From: Deltaproteobacteria bacterium
GTDB lineage: Bacteria > Myxococcota_A > Polyangia > Polyangiales > Polyangiaceae
Direction of reading: 5' to 3'
Assembly (NCBI GenBank): GCA_016875405.1
Contig: VGRJ01000006.1
Location: 1-64,000 of the forward strand
DNA length: 64,000 nt
A program made the position numbers and the translations under genes. The notes under the pieces are model-generated. The model worked only from the letters and a program-made list of their open reading frames with translations, did not search any database and was not told where the DNA came from. Positions 36,301 to 45,968 of the stretch are shown here, one piece after another; position 1 is the first letter of the stretch, and each line of letters starts with the position of its first letter.

Positions 36301-37890
36301 GGCAAGGTCGACCAGGAGCTCGCGCTCACCGCCGACTCGCTGAAGATCCCGACGCTGCCGCTCACCATCTCTCCGCGGCGCGGCCTCGAGGCCACCGTCG
36401 TCGTGTCGGGGCGCGTCGAGGAGCTGTCGACGATCCCGCGCTTCGATGTCCACGCGCAGCTCACCCCGCTCGATCTCGGAAAGCTCACCACCGCGCTGCC
36501 CTTCGTATCGCGCGCGGGCGGCGTCGTCTCGGGCGGGCTCCGCCTCGACGGGCCTTACTTCCTCCCGACCCTCTCAGGTGAGCTACGCCTCGAGCGCGGC
36601 CTCGTACGCTTGACAGGTGTCAACCTACCGCTCGACGACGTCAACGTGCGCGTGCTGATTCGCAATGGAGAGATCGAGATCAAGGAGGCCACCGCGCGGA
36701 CGGGTGGCTTCGGTCAGCTGAGCCTCACCGCGCAGATGCCGCTGCGAGGGCTCGACGTCGCCGAGGTGAACGCGACCTTGACGGCCCGGGACGTCGCGCT
36801 GCCCCTCGCCGATGGCGTGAAGGCCACGGCGAACGCCGCGCTGAAGCTCGCCTATCGGCCTGGCGTCGGGCCCAAGGCGACCGACGCGTCGGCGGCGAGT
36901 TCGGGCGGGAGAGCGCTCCCGCAAGTGTCGGGCACCGTCTCGCTGTCGAGCTTCACCTACGCGCGCCCGATCGCCTTCCGCCTCGATCTCGATCAGCTCA
37001 CCGGCAAGAGCCGGACGGTGGTCGAGACCTACGACCCGAACAACGACCTCGTGACCTTCGACGTCGCCGTCGTGTCGCCGCGCCCGCTCCGCGTCGTCAA
37101 CAACCTCATCGACACGAGCCTCGAGGTGTCTCAGCCCGGGCTGCGCTTGACCGGTACCAACCAGCGGTTCGGCGCGCGTGGCAGCCTTCGCCTCGAGCCA
37201 AACTCGAAGCTCTTCATCCAGGGCCACGACTTCCGCATCCGTGAGGGTCGCATCGACTTCGACAACCCGACGCGCGTGACCCCTCGACTCGACGTGCTCG
37301 CGGAGACCGAGATCCGTCGCTACGCCTCGAGCGGCACGACGAGCACCGCCTCCGCGACCACCGGAGGCGCCGACGCGAGCGCGAGCGCGGGCAACGTGTG
37401 GCGTGTGACGATGCACGCGACCGGCGACACCGAGGCGCCGGCGCTCCAGCTCTCGAGCGATCCGCCGCTCGGTCAGGACGACATCGTCCTCTTGCTCCAG
37501 CTCGGCATGACGCGCGCCGAGCTCGATCGCGGCCTCGCGAGCTCACTCGCGCAGAGCGTGAGCCTCGAGGCCTTGTCAGCGCTCACCGGCTTCGATCAGG
37601 CGCTCCGTAAGACCGTTCCGCTCATCGACGACTTCCGCCTCGGCACGCAGTACTCGTCGCGTACCGGGCGGCCCGAGCCGACGGTGTCGATCGGCAAGCG
37701 CATCACCGAGAACCTCCGCGCGACCGTGACGACGGGCCTCTCGGACAACCGCGAGCTTCGTTCGAACGTCGAATGGAAGCTCAAGCGCGGAGTGATCCTG
37801 CAGGGCTCGTACGACAACGTGAACGACATCTCGAGCTCGGCGATCGGGAACCTTGGAGCGGACCTCCGCTGGAGGATCGAGTTCGAGTGA
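33355..37890 (+). CDS. tamB: Translocation and assembly module protein TamB
   Basis: A 1511-residue AsmA/TamB-type protein. One N-terminal signal anchor near residues 42-65 (LFCALFAVIGAIPLALGAVV) is followed by more than 1,300 residues of beta-strand repeats, and a C-terminal TamB (DUF490) domain with TNQRFGARGSLRLEPNSKLF, LQLSSDPPLGQDDIVLLLQLG and a closing beta-strand-rich tail. TamB bridges the periplasm and works with an Omp85 partner in outer-membrane protein or lipid transport. The stop overlaps the GTG start of the Omp85 gene, giving strict coupling. In Escherichia coli tamA precedes tamB; the order is reversed here. Confidence 0.92.
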   Translation: MGSSGDDGPRAAGGPRGRAASRARPGAPSSGGRRDWGGLLARLFCALFAVIGAIPLALGAVVRLPSVQDWAARKTAALIETELGLTASYRVRVVPWPLGIAIDELQVESSDGGEPFLRAERVLIRPRLFALLDGELDIGEVRVEEPYLRAVVVNGHVSNLALRAPTGGPPPEPKRRLPLAALSVSNARLDVSVDGLRVRTRGTDVDLTVDESTPGVAGALPPQPVELSLRSGSVAVDRAHPSPTGERLDEDRICRLQARARVSSTEMFLRRLDLEGAVDLDPGPATRPSCELVEGDWRRLDVSAAGVRVALDAEGVQRVEGRVRARLPLPAVHRFVDVSPVSGAVELDASDLEYVRGAKLPRLRATLSGTGLGFSSKSIAERFEAKLELEGDEVRAHELAVGWSGGTATIDEVRVSPFAAGLPLAATGVTVREVAFARLFEALNGSPNAHVAWQLERVRFDTFGGTLSPLALRGPIAAETRDFAVFDRPAWREDRKRLVGLASARLAGEFEVADAGIFLNDLTITGPKSRILTNIKLLFVQELGVSLKDGTVLDLSDLSPLADLEVAGRARIRAETTGAFTHPKVRGDLTLEDFVIAGLPAGTLAGTVAFEPVRLDLTDATLTHDASIAKLPHLVLDFGRAPAALVMSARVDTRASGFDVQDFLEILRLEQEPLYRDLRGRARGSADTSFVYGGPEDACGGGRLSVSTRLALEDVRALGQRFDSGTVELDYLWDDRLAGSQGVVVDVHALTLRRGEGTIVGRTSIRHDAEIQGDFTATALPLEAVDMLGLERRADRVLPEGTVSGVARFDGTLQRLRGMFDVSISPVRIGPAMLPSSRIEIVMVPESRPVAFEGKSACDHRLVKASAASPDDASGDGSSEEAATFQLRKGSLFGGQATLEDMILTRGERPMLREGTVRLEKLDLGALANLIGGVAFSSDAPVGTATGELRLEQMPLDNPALGEARFRIDELALSRGGTSMRVGKVDQELALTADSLKIPTLPLTISPRRGLEATVVVSGRVEELSTIPRFDVHAQLTPLDLGKLTTALPFVSRAGGVVSGGLRLDGPYFLPTLSGELRLERGLVRLTGVNLPLDDVNVRVLIRNGEIEIKEATARTGGFGQLSLTAQMPLRGLDVAEVNATLTARDVALPLADGVKATANAALKLAYRPGVGPKATDASAASSGGRALPQVSGTVSLSSFTYARPIAFRLDLDQLTGKSRTVVETYDPNNDLVTFDVAVVSPRPLRVVNNLIDTSLEVSQPGLRLTGTNQRFGARGSLRLEPNSKLFIQGHDFRIREGRIDFDNPTRVTPRLDVLAETEIRRYASSGTTSTASATTGGADASASAGNVWRVTMHATGDTEAPALQLSSDPPLGQDDIVLLLQLGMTRAELDRGLASSLAQSVSLEALSALTGFDQALRKTVPLIDDFRLGTQYSSRTGRPEPTVSIGKRITENLRATVTTGLSDNRELRSNVEWKLKRGVILQGSYDNVNDISSSAIGNLGADLRWRIEFE

Positions 37891-40800
37891 GCGCCCGGGT
37901 CCTCGTCTTCGTCCTCTCGGCGCTGCTGTTCGTGTGGGCGCCCTCGGCGCGCGCCGAGAGCGATCCGCCGACGACCGGCGACGAGCTCACGGGCTTCGAC
38001 GCGGCGGACACGACCCTCGTCGCACCGAGCGACGACGACATCGGCGAGCTCGTCGGCAGGCCCATCGTCGGGGTCAGCGTCGAGACCGCGGGGCGCCGCT
38101 GGCGAGAGCGTCCATCGCTCCGGTCGGTCGAGGCGGGCACCCTGCTCACGGTGGACGTCGCGCGGCGCGCGATGCAAGAGCTGCTCGAGACGGGGCGCTT
38201 CGCGCAGGCCTACGTCGACGCACGACCACACCCTCAAGGCGTGGTCCTGAGGGTCGTCGGCGTGCCGCGCAGGATCGTCGCGCAGGTGACGACCGACGCA
38301 CCTGGCGTCGCGACGCAGCGGCTCCAGACCGCGCTCGGGCTTCAGGTCGGCTCGGAGCTCACCGAGCCCATCCTGCGCGAGGCCCGCGCGCGAGTCCTCG
38401 AGCTCTACCGTCGCGTCGGGTTCCGGCGCGCCCAGGTCACCCTCTCGCCCGTCGACACCGACGCGCCCGATCGCGTCGTGCTCCGGCTGCGCGTGGTTTC
38501 GGGCCCCCCCGAGCGGATCGCGCGCCGGATCTTCGTCATTGCCCCGAGGCTGCGGGACGAGCTCGGTGCCCTGCGCGAGCGCTACCGGTCCGGCGAAGGC
38601 GACATCGCGAGCGAGGAGACGCTGCGGGAGGCCGACAGCGAGCTCGCGGAGCTCTTGCGTCAGGCGGGCTTCCTCCAAGCCTCGGTCGCCCACAGGCTCG
38701 TCCGCACGGCCGACGACACCTTCCTCTACGTCGACCTCGACACGGGCCCGCGCTACCGCTTCGCGTTCACGGGCGCGAACGCCTTTGATTCGAGCGAGCT
38801 ACGCGCAGCCCTCGACCTTGAGCGCGCCGTCGAGCCATCTCCGGTCGCCCTCTCCGATCGTCTCGCGAGCTATTACCGCAAGCGCGGCTACCTCGATGCG
38901 CGGGTCGACGTGGAGGACCGGCCGATCTCGAACGACGCCGTCCGCCACGTCGAGTTTCGGATCCACGAGGGCATCGCCGCTCGTGTCGTGAAGCGCGAGC
39001 TGGTGTGCCTGCCTGCCGACGCACCGCCCGGCCTCACCGAGCGCGCTCTCCAGATCGAGCTCGACGCCTCGCTCGAAGCCGATTTGCCGGGGCGCTCGTT
39101 CTTCACGGCGATCGACGAGGCCGTCGCCGATGCGGGGCTCGGACAGCCCGGCGGCTCGCGCGCGCCCACGCGGCGCCCAGAGCCGACTCATGTCTTCGAA
39201 CCCGAGGTGTACCAGCGAGCCCTCGAGCACCTGTCGCAGCTCTTGCAGAGCAAGGGATACCTGAACGCGATCGTCGGCCCGGTGACCGTCCTTCGCGCGC
39301 GCTGCGCCGTCGGCCGCGGCGGCGCGTGCGAATCGGAGGCGCTGCCGGTCCTGCCCGCGCCGCGTTGTGCCAAGGACGCCCTCGATCTACCTGTCGCTGA
39401 GCCGGCCTCGCCCGATGGGCTCGCGTGCACGCCCGACCTCCAGCGGGGCATCTCCTGCTCACCCGAAATTACGCTGCGAATTCCGATTCATCTGGGGCCA
39501 GAGACGCGCCTCTACGACGTGGTGTTCGACGGCAACCGCCACTTCACCTCGCCGACCTTGCTCGAGCGATCGCAGCTCGTCCTCGGTGAGCCGCTCTCGC
39601 AGCTCGAAATCGACGCGGCGCGCACGCGGCTTCAGGGCGCGTACGCCGACGACGGCTACCACTACGCCTCGATTCGCGTCGACCTCGACATGTCGCCCGA
39701 CAAGACGAGGGCGCGCGCGCGCGTGACGATCGTCGAGCGCGAGCCCGTGGCGATCACAGGCTACGAGGTGCAGGGCGCGAGCCGAACCGACCACGCCCTG
39801 ATCCTCGGGCGCCTCGCGCTGTGCCGCGAACTCGAGCGCTGCAGCGAGTCGGAGCGCTACTACCGCCGCAGCAAGGCGCGCGAGAGCGAGGAGCAAATCG
39901 CCGGCCTAGGCGTGTTCTCGAGCGTGTCCCTCTCGCTCGAAGATCCGGACGTCCCGCAGCGCCAGAAGCGGGTCATCATCAGCGTCGTCGAGCAGCCCAC
40001 GCAATACCTCGAGCCGCGCCTCGGTTTCTCGACCGGCGAGGGATTTCGCTTCGCGTTCGAGTACGGACACCGGAACGTCGCGGGCAAAGCCATCGGCCTC
40101 ATCGTGCGGCTCGAGTTCGGCTACCTGCCGGACTTCCTCATCCTCGACTCGGGGGTCCGCGAGAATTTCGCAACCTACCTCGGCGAGGTCTCGCAGCGCC
40201 TCGAGCGGCGCAATGCGGTGTCCTTGCGCTTCCCCGACATCGGCCTCGGGCCGCAGGTCGCGCTCAACGTCGACGGCGTCGACGTCCGCGACAACCAGCG
40301 CGATTTCACGTTGAGCCGAGAGGCGTTGCTCCCGCTCCTCAACTACCGGCCGCTACGGAACCTGACGCTTCAGCTCGGCAGCTCCGTCGAGGCCAACGAG
40401 ATCCGCGTCTACCGCGCGGGTGGCATCGCCGACATCGTGGCGAAGAACCCTGGACTCGCGACGCTGCTCCGCGTCCCCGAAGGCCGCACGCTCGCGTTCT
40501 CGCAGCGGGTCGGCCTCACCTGGGACCGGCGCGACAACCCCTTCGCGGCCACTCGCGGCACGCTGCTCGTCGCCGGAGTGGAGCACGTCACGGCACTGCC
40601 GCTCGAAGAGGCGACGCAGATCGACAGCGAATTTCTGAGGCTGACGGCGCGCTTCGCGGGCTATCTGCGCCTCACGAGGCGCGGCCTCGCCCTCGCGCTG
40701 AGCCTCGCCGGCGGACACAACGTACAGCTGAAGTCGACAAGCGCGACCTACCCCGATCGCCTCTTCTTCATCGGCGGCGTGAACACCGTCCGCGGCTTCG

Positions 40801-41153
40801 CCCTCGACTCGCTGGTGCCTGAAGATCTCGCGACCGAGGTCCTCGCCGGACGCCTCAGCTTGGACAGCATCGGCGTGCGAGCCGGGAACCTCTTCGTCAA
40901 CCCTCGCGCCGAGCTGCGCGTGCCCCTCACCGAGACCTTCGCGCTCGGGCTCTTCCTCGACGCGGGCAACGTCTGGTCGAAGGCCGAATCGATCAAGTCC
41001 GCAGCCGACCTCCTCGAGCTCCGCTACGCCACCGGCGCAGGCCTCCGCGCGACGACTCCGGTCGGCCCGATCGCCTTCGACGGCGGCCTGAACCTCTCGC
41101 CCCGCCCATGGGAATCCACGGGCGCGATCCACTTCTCGATCGGCCTCTTCTGA
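37887..41153 (+). CDS. Omp85-family outer-membrane assembly protein (TamA-like)
   Basis: A 1088-residue outer-membrane protein. The signal peptide is VSARVLVFVLSALLFVWAPS plus ARA, with cleavage before ESDPP; the GTG start is set by overlap with tamB. POTRA-like repeats occupy about residues 45-720, and the C-terminal barrel carries the Omp85 motif GGVNTVRGF and ends in Phe (SIGLF), the barrel-insertion signal. At about twice the length of typical TamA it has extra POTRA material, including a Cys-rich insert (about residues 470-535) with several paired Cys. By operon context with tamB it is the TamA partner. A BamA role is less likely but cannot be excluded. Confidence 0.9.
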   Translation: MSARVLVFVLSALLFVWAPSARAESDPPTTGDELTGFDAADTTLVAPSDDDIGELVGRPIVGVSVETAGRRWRERPSLRSVEAGTLLTVDVARRAMQELLETGRFAQAYVDARPHPQGVVLRVVGVPRRIVAQVTTDAPGVATQRLQTALGLQVGSELTEPILREARARVLELYRRVGFRRAQVTLSPVDTDAPDRVVLRLRVVSGPPERIARRIFVIAPRLRDELGALRERYRSGEGDIASEETLREADSELAELLRQAGFLQASVAHRLVRTADDTFLYVDLDTGPRYRFAFTGANAFDSSELRAALDLERAVEPSPVALSDRLASYYRKRGYLDARVDVEDRPISNDAVRHVEFRIHEGIAARVVKRELVCLPADAPPGLTERALQIELDASLEADLPGRSFFTAIDEAVADAGLGQPGGSRAPTRRPEPTHVFEPEVYQRALEHLSQLLQSKGYLNAIVGPVTVLRARCAVGRGGACESEALPVLPAPRCAKDALDLPVAEPASPDGLACTPDLQRGISCSPEITLRIPIHLGPETRLYDVVFDGNRHFTSPTLLERSQLVLGEPLSQLEIDAARTRLQGAYADDGYHYASIRVDLDMSPDKTRARARVTIVEREPVAITGYEVQGASRTDHALILGRLALCRELERCSESERYYRRSKARESEEQIAGLGVFSSVSLSLEDPDVPQRQKRVIISVVEQPTQYLEPRLGFSTGEGFRFAFEYGHRNVAGKAIGLIVRLEFGYLPDFLILDSGVRENFATYLGEVSQRLERRNAVSLRFPDIGLGPQVALNVDGVDVRDNQRDFTLSREALLPLLNYRPLRNLTLQLGSSVEANEIRVYRAGGIADIVAKNPGLATLLRVPEGRTLAFSQRVGLTWDRRDNPFAATRGTLLVAGVEHVTALPLEEATQIDSEFLRLTARFAGYLRLTRRGLALALSLAGGHNVQLKSTSATYPDRLFFIGGVNTVRGFALDSLVPEDLATEVLAGRLSLDSIGVRAGNLFVNPRAELRVPLTETFALGLFLDAGNVWSKAESIKSAADLLELRYATGAGLRATTPVGPIAFDGGLNLSPRPWESTGAIHFSIGLF

Positions 41154-41182
41154 ACACGGCGTGGGACCCGCTCCGAGATTTC

Positions 41183-41211
41183 TTGCGCAGATACCTGAAC
41201 ACGGGTACAGT
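41183..41211 (+). promoter_or_regulatory. Predicted recA promoter
   Basis: TTGCGC at 41183-41188 as a -35 box and TACAGT at 41206-41211 as a -10 box, with 17-base spacing. The putative start site is about 50 bases before the recA ATG, which has a GAGG ribosome-binding site at 41257-41260. The LexA-type operator overlaps the spacer and -10, so binding would block RNA polymerase. Inferred from sequence only. Confidence 0.45.
41195..41210. promoter_or_regulatory. LexA-type SOS operator at recA
   Basis: CTGAACACGGGTACAG, an imperfect palindrome of the CTG-N10-CAG form with 6 of 8 arm positions paired. It resembles the operator before imuA in this window (CTGAACTCTTGTTCAG) and, from memory, most positions of the Myxococcus xanthus LexA consensus. 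Confidence 0.6.
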
Positions 41212-41267
41212 ATCGCTTCCTTGACCAAAGGCACCTACCACCCTCCCCACTCCACCGAGGCACACCC

Positions 41268-42416
<1,149 letters not shown>

Positions 42417-42459
42417 GTCCCGCGCTCACCCAGTCTTTCCACCAGCGATCATCCACTGA

Positions 42460-42484
42460 CCGCGGCGTCGATCGAGCGCCGCGG
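42460..42484. terminator. 8-bp GC hairpin after recA
   Basis: CCGCGGCG at 42460-42467 pairs perfectly with CGCCGCGG at 42477-42484 around a 9-base loop, 43 bases after the recA stop and about 100 bases before recN. A recA terminator or attenuator is plausible; there is no U-tract. Confidence 0.4.
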
Positions 42485-42582
42485 CGACGGGAGACGTGTG
42501 TCCGCGCTCCTGGAGAGGCCGTCGAGGCCTCGCTGCCACTCGATCGACCGCGGCTCTGCCGCCATCGGGAGAGGTCTGCCTC

Positions 42583-44373
42583 ATGCTCATCGCGATCCGC
42601 ATCCGTCAGTTCATCCTCGTCGAGGAGCTCGAGCTTCGGCTCGAGCCTGGCTTCAACGTGCTCACCGGTGAGACCGGCTCGGGAAAGTCCGTCTTGGTCG
42701 ATGCGCTTGGTGCCGTGCTCGGCCAGCGCATCACGAGCGACGTCGTCCGCGCAGGCGCCGAAGAGGCCGAGGTCGAGGCCCTGTTCGACGTCTCGGCGAG
42801 CGCGTCGATCCTGGGCCGCCTCGCGGCGGCGGGCGTCGAGTGCGACGGCGAGCTCGTGGTGCGACGGGTCGTTCATCGGAGCGGACGCTCGCGCGCCTAC
42901 CTCAACGGGAGGATGTGCAGCGCGCGAGAGCTCGTCGAGCTCGGCCGGGAGCTGGCCGATGTGACCTCGCAGCACGAGAGCGTCGCGCTCGTCGATCCCC
43001 GCACGCACCTCGACTACCTGGATCGGTTCGCAGGCGTCGAGGAGCACGCGCCACGAGCGAAGGGCCCCACGACGGCGGCCATCCCTCTGCGGGCGCAGGT
43101 GGCGGAGGCACACGCGCGGCTCCTCGAGCTTGATTCCCAGATCGCATCGCTCCGCGCGCGCGAGCGAGACCGAGCCGAGCGCGAGGCGTTCCTGCGCTTT
43201 CAGCTCGATGCGATCGACGCCGTCGCACCGGAGGTCGGCGAGCACGAGCGTCTCGGCGAAGAGCTCGAGCGGCTGAAGCACGGCGAGCGGCTACGCGGCG
43301 CAGCGAGCCACGTGCTCGCGTTCCTCGACGGCGAGGACGGCGGCGCGACGGACGAGCTTGGTCGTCTCTCCGGTGAGCTCGGCGCTGCGGCCGGAATCGA
43401 CGAGCGACTCCGCGGCCCAGCGGACGAGCTGGCCGGTGCGTGGGCTCGGCTGCGCGAGGTGAGCCGAGACCTCGGGGGCTATCTCGACCGGCTCGAGGTC
43501 GATCCCGCGCGCGTCGAGGAGGTGCAGTCTCGCCTCTACCGACTCGAGAAGCTCATGCGGGCGCACGGTCCACAGCTCGACGACGTGCTCGCGACCCGCG
43601 AGCGACTCGCTCGTGAGCTCGAGGAGTTCGACGCCGCCGACGCGCGCTTGCCTGCCTTGACGTCCGAGCGCACAGCCGCGCTAGAGCAAGCGTCCACCGT
43701 GGCGCGGGCGCTCTCGCGTCGTCGGGCAAACGCCGGGGTGCGACTCGCAGAGGCGCTCGAGGCCGAGCTCGGAGAGCTAGGAATGCGCGGCGCCGTCGTG
43801 CGTATCGCGGTCACGCCGAGGCCCGTACGAGACGGCGAGGCCGAGGTCGATGGCGCGGCGCTCGGGCCTGCGGGCATCGACCGCGTCGAGCTGCTCCTTG
43901 CACCAAACCCCGGGAGTTCACCTCGCGCGCTCGGGCAGATCGCCTCGGGCGGTGAGCTGTCGCGTGTGTTGCTTGCGTTGCGTCGCGTCCTCGGGGCCGA
44001 GGGCGGCAGCGCGGAGGGGACCCACGAGCGGCGCACCGGCCTCGTGGTGCTCGACGAGGTCGACGCGGGGGTCGGGGGGGAGACGGCCGATCGCATTGGA
44101 CGGGCCGTGGCGTCAATCGCCCGCGAGCGCCAGGTGCTGTGCATCACGCACCTCGCAAACATCGCCGCCTACGCCGACGCGCACTTCGTCGTAACGAAGT
44201 CGAGCGACGGAGGCACCACGACCAGCACCGCCCGCGCGCTCGAAGGTCCCAGTCGCGTGGCCGAGCTTGCGCGCATGCTCACGGGCGCAAAGACCGGCTC
44301 GACCGAGCGCGCCGCGCGCGACCTGCTCAGTGCGGCGCGTCGCGCTCGCACGCGACCGACGAAGGCCGCGTGA
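42583..44373 (+). CDS. recN: DNA repair protein RecN
   Basis: A 596-residue SMC-like ATPase acting in double-strand break repair. The N-terminal ATPase half starts ILVEELELRLEPGFNVLTGETGSGKS (Walker A GETGSGKS). A coiled-coil middle follows, then the C-terminal half with GGELSRVLLALRRVL (signature motif), GLVVLDEVDAGVGGETADRIG (Walker B and D-loop), and CITHLANIAAYAD. The ATG chosen has a GGGAGAGG ribosome-binding site just upstream. RecN is SOS-induced in many bacteria, but I found no LexA-type palindrome in the 166-base gap after recA; it may be read from the recA promoter or an unrecognised one. Confidence 0.96.
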   Translation: MLIAIRIRQFILVEELELRLEPGFNVLTGETGSGKSVLVDALGAVLGQRITSDVVRAGAEEAEVEALFDVSASASILGRLAAAGVECDGELVVRRVVHRSGRSRAYLNGRMCSARELVELGRELADVTSQHESVALVDPRTHLDYLDRFAGVEEHAPRAKGPTTAAIPLRAQVAEAHARLLELDSQIASLRARERDRAEREAFLRFQLDAIDAVAPEVGEHERLGEELERLKHGERLRGAASHVLAFLDGEDGGATDELGRLSGELGAAAGIDERLRGPADELAGAWARLREVSRDLGGYLDRLEVDPARVEEVQSRLYRLEKLMRAHGPQLDDVLATRERLARELEEFDAADARLPALTSERTAALEQASTVARALSRRRANAGVRLAEALEAELGELGMRGAVVRIAVTPRPVRDGEAEVDGAALGPAGIDRVELLLAPNPGSSPRALGQIASGGELSRVLLALRRVLGAEGGSAEGTHERRTGLVVLDEVDAGVGGETADRIGRAVASIARERQVLCITHLANIAAYADAHFVVTKSSDGGTTTSTARALEGPSRVAELARMLTGAKTGSTERAARDLLSAARRARTRPTKAA

Positions 44374-44393
44374 GCCCAGAGCCTCCGAGCGCC

Positions 44394-45197
44394 TCAGCGA
44401 CTCCAGTACGTGGAGAAGCGGTCGCTGTTCGCGAGCGGGCCCGGGCGGGGCGTCAGGATCTCGCAACCATGCTTGGTCACGACGAGCGTGTGCTCGAACT
44501 GAGCCGACAGGCGGCCGTCGCGCGTCACCGCCGTCCACTGGTCGTCGAGAATGTCGACCTCGTAGGTGCCGAGGTTAACCATCGGCTCGATCGTGAAGAC
44601 CATGCCGGCCTTGAGGCGCATGCCGCTGCCACGCTGACCGACATGCGAGACCTGCGGCGCCTCGTGAAAGACTCGACCGATCCCGTGACCGACGAAGGCA
44701 CGGACGACGGAGCATCCCTCGCGCTCCGCGAACGCCTGAATCGCGGCGCCGATGTCGCCGAGCCGCGCGCCTTCGCGCACCTCCGCGATGCCTAGCTCGA
44801 GGCTGCGGCGCGCGACCTCGGTGACGTGCTTGGCCTCGGGCGACGGATCACCGACGTAGAACGTGACCGACGTGTCGCCGTAATAGCCGTCGAGGATCGA
44901 CGTGACGTCGACGTTGATGATGTCGCCGGGCTCGAGGATTTCTTTGTCGTTCGGGATCCCGTGGCACACCACCTCGTTGACCGAGGTGCATACGCTCTTC
45001 GGAAACCCGTGGTAGTTCAGCGGGGCCGGGCGCGCGCCGCGCCGCAGCGTGTCCTCATGGACGAAGTGGTTGATGTCCTCGGTGCTGATCCCGGGACGAA
45101 TCATGGCGTCGACGCCCATGAGAGTCGCGACGGTGACCTCGCCGGCCTTTCGGAGCGCCTCGATCTCGCGCGGGGTCTTGATGGTGATGTTGCTCAC
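44394..45197 (-). CDS. map: Methionine aminopeptidase, type I
   Basis: A 267-residue metallopeptidase removing the initiator Met. All five metal ligands are visible in order: Asp in NVDVTSILDGYYGDTSVTF (two Asp), His in GHGIGRVFHEAP, Glu in FTIEPMV, and Glu in QFEHTLVV. The N-terminus (KTPREIEALRKAGEVT) matches short type I enzymes without an extra zinc-finger domain. The GTG start is supported by GAGGA 7 bases upstream. It is convergent with recN across only 20 bases. A small lipoprotein gene precedes it on the same strand by 34 bases. Confidence 0.97.
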   Translation of the reverse strand: MSNITIKTPREIEALRKAGEVTVATLMGVDAMIRPGISTEDINHFVHEDTLRRGARPAPLNYHGFPKSVCTSVNEVVCHGIPNDKEILEPGDIINVDVTSILDGYYGDTSVTFYVGDPSPEAKHVTEVARRSLELGIAEVREGARLGDIGAAIQAFAEREGCSVVRAFVGHGIGRVFHEAPQVSHVGQRGSGMRLKAGMVFTIEPMVNLGTYEVDILDDQWTAVTRDGRLSAQFEHTLVVTKHGCEILTPRPGPLANSDRFSTYWSR

Positions 45198-45231
45198 GGT
45201 CGGTCCTCGCTTGCGCGTCCGTTGTTTCGCG

Positions 45232-45801
45232 TCATTCCTCGGCGGCGTCCAGATCCTTCGCGAGCTGGATCGCGGTCGCGACCTCCGCCGAATCGACGCC
45301 CAAGTGCCAGTGGAGCACCGGGCCCGACTCGCCGGAGAAGCGCCGGGCGTACAGCATGAGCCTCGCGCCTCGGAAGGCGCTCTCGTACGTGCTCAGCGTC
45401 GCGTAGGCGGGCGCGGACTCCTCGACCCGAAGCTCGAGCACGTCACCGTCGAGGCCGCGGCGCTTCAGCGTCGGCGGGACCACCTTGACCGTCAGCATGT
45501 AGCGCGTTCGCTCGCCGTTTCCGTCGCGCGAGATGGTGGCGACGGCGACCCGAGCCACCAGCTCGGCGGCCCTCGTACGAGGCGCGAGCGCCGCCTCCAT
45601 CGCCGGCGAGCTCCCGTCGAGCGACACCCCGAGCACGCTCGGATCGACCGCGTCGTCGAACCAACCGGCCGCCTCACCCTCCCACGGCGCGAGGGTCATC
45701 GGCTTCGAGTACGGGACCGCCGGGGCCGGCGGCTCGCCACAAGTACCGAGTGCCATGAGGAGCGCAGACGCAAGCGCGAGGGGACGGAGACCAAAGGCCA
45801 T
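45232..45801 (-). CDS. Small lipoprotein of unknown function
   Basis: Predicted lipoprotein of 189 residues with lipobox LGTC (Cys21). The mature protein is Ala- and Val-rich with alternating hydrophobic residues (LVARVAVATISRD, RYMLTVKVVPP, DVLELRVEE), suggesting one beta-rich domain. No family is recognised. It is the first gene before map on the minus strand, with a 34-base gap, and is divergent from a secreted protein gene. Confidence 0.75.
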   Translation of the reverse strand: MAFGLRPLALASALLMALGTCGEPPAPAVPYSKPMTLAPWEGEAAGWFDDAVDPSVLGVSLDGSSPAMEAALAPRTRAAELVARVAVATISRDGNGERTRYMLTVKVVPPTLKRRGLDGDVLELRVEESAPAYATLSTYESAFRGARLMLYARRFSGESGPVLHWHLGVDSAEVATAIQLAKDLDAAEE

Positions 45802-45968
45802 GCGATGCGGGACGGGGAGACGCGGGGACGAGTTGGCCGACGCGGAGCCACCTCTTAGGCGCAGGGGTGTCGGACATAGCCGAGCAAAGACGCGGCGTCC
45901 AACCGCCTCCTCGGCGCATTGGTGTCAGGCGCGGCCGGTGCTAGGACCATCGGACGTCGGAGCATCGC

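Noticed and set aside
42417-42582. Search for a LexA operator upstream of recN
   Set aside because: No CTG-N10-CAG or similar palindrome was found; only GC hairpins are present, so no SOS site is claimed for recN.
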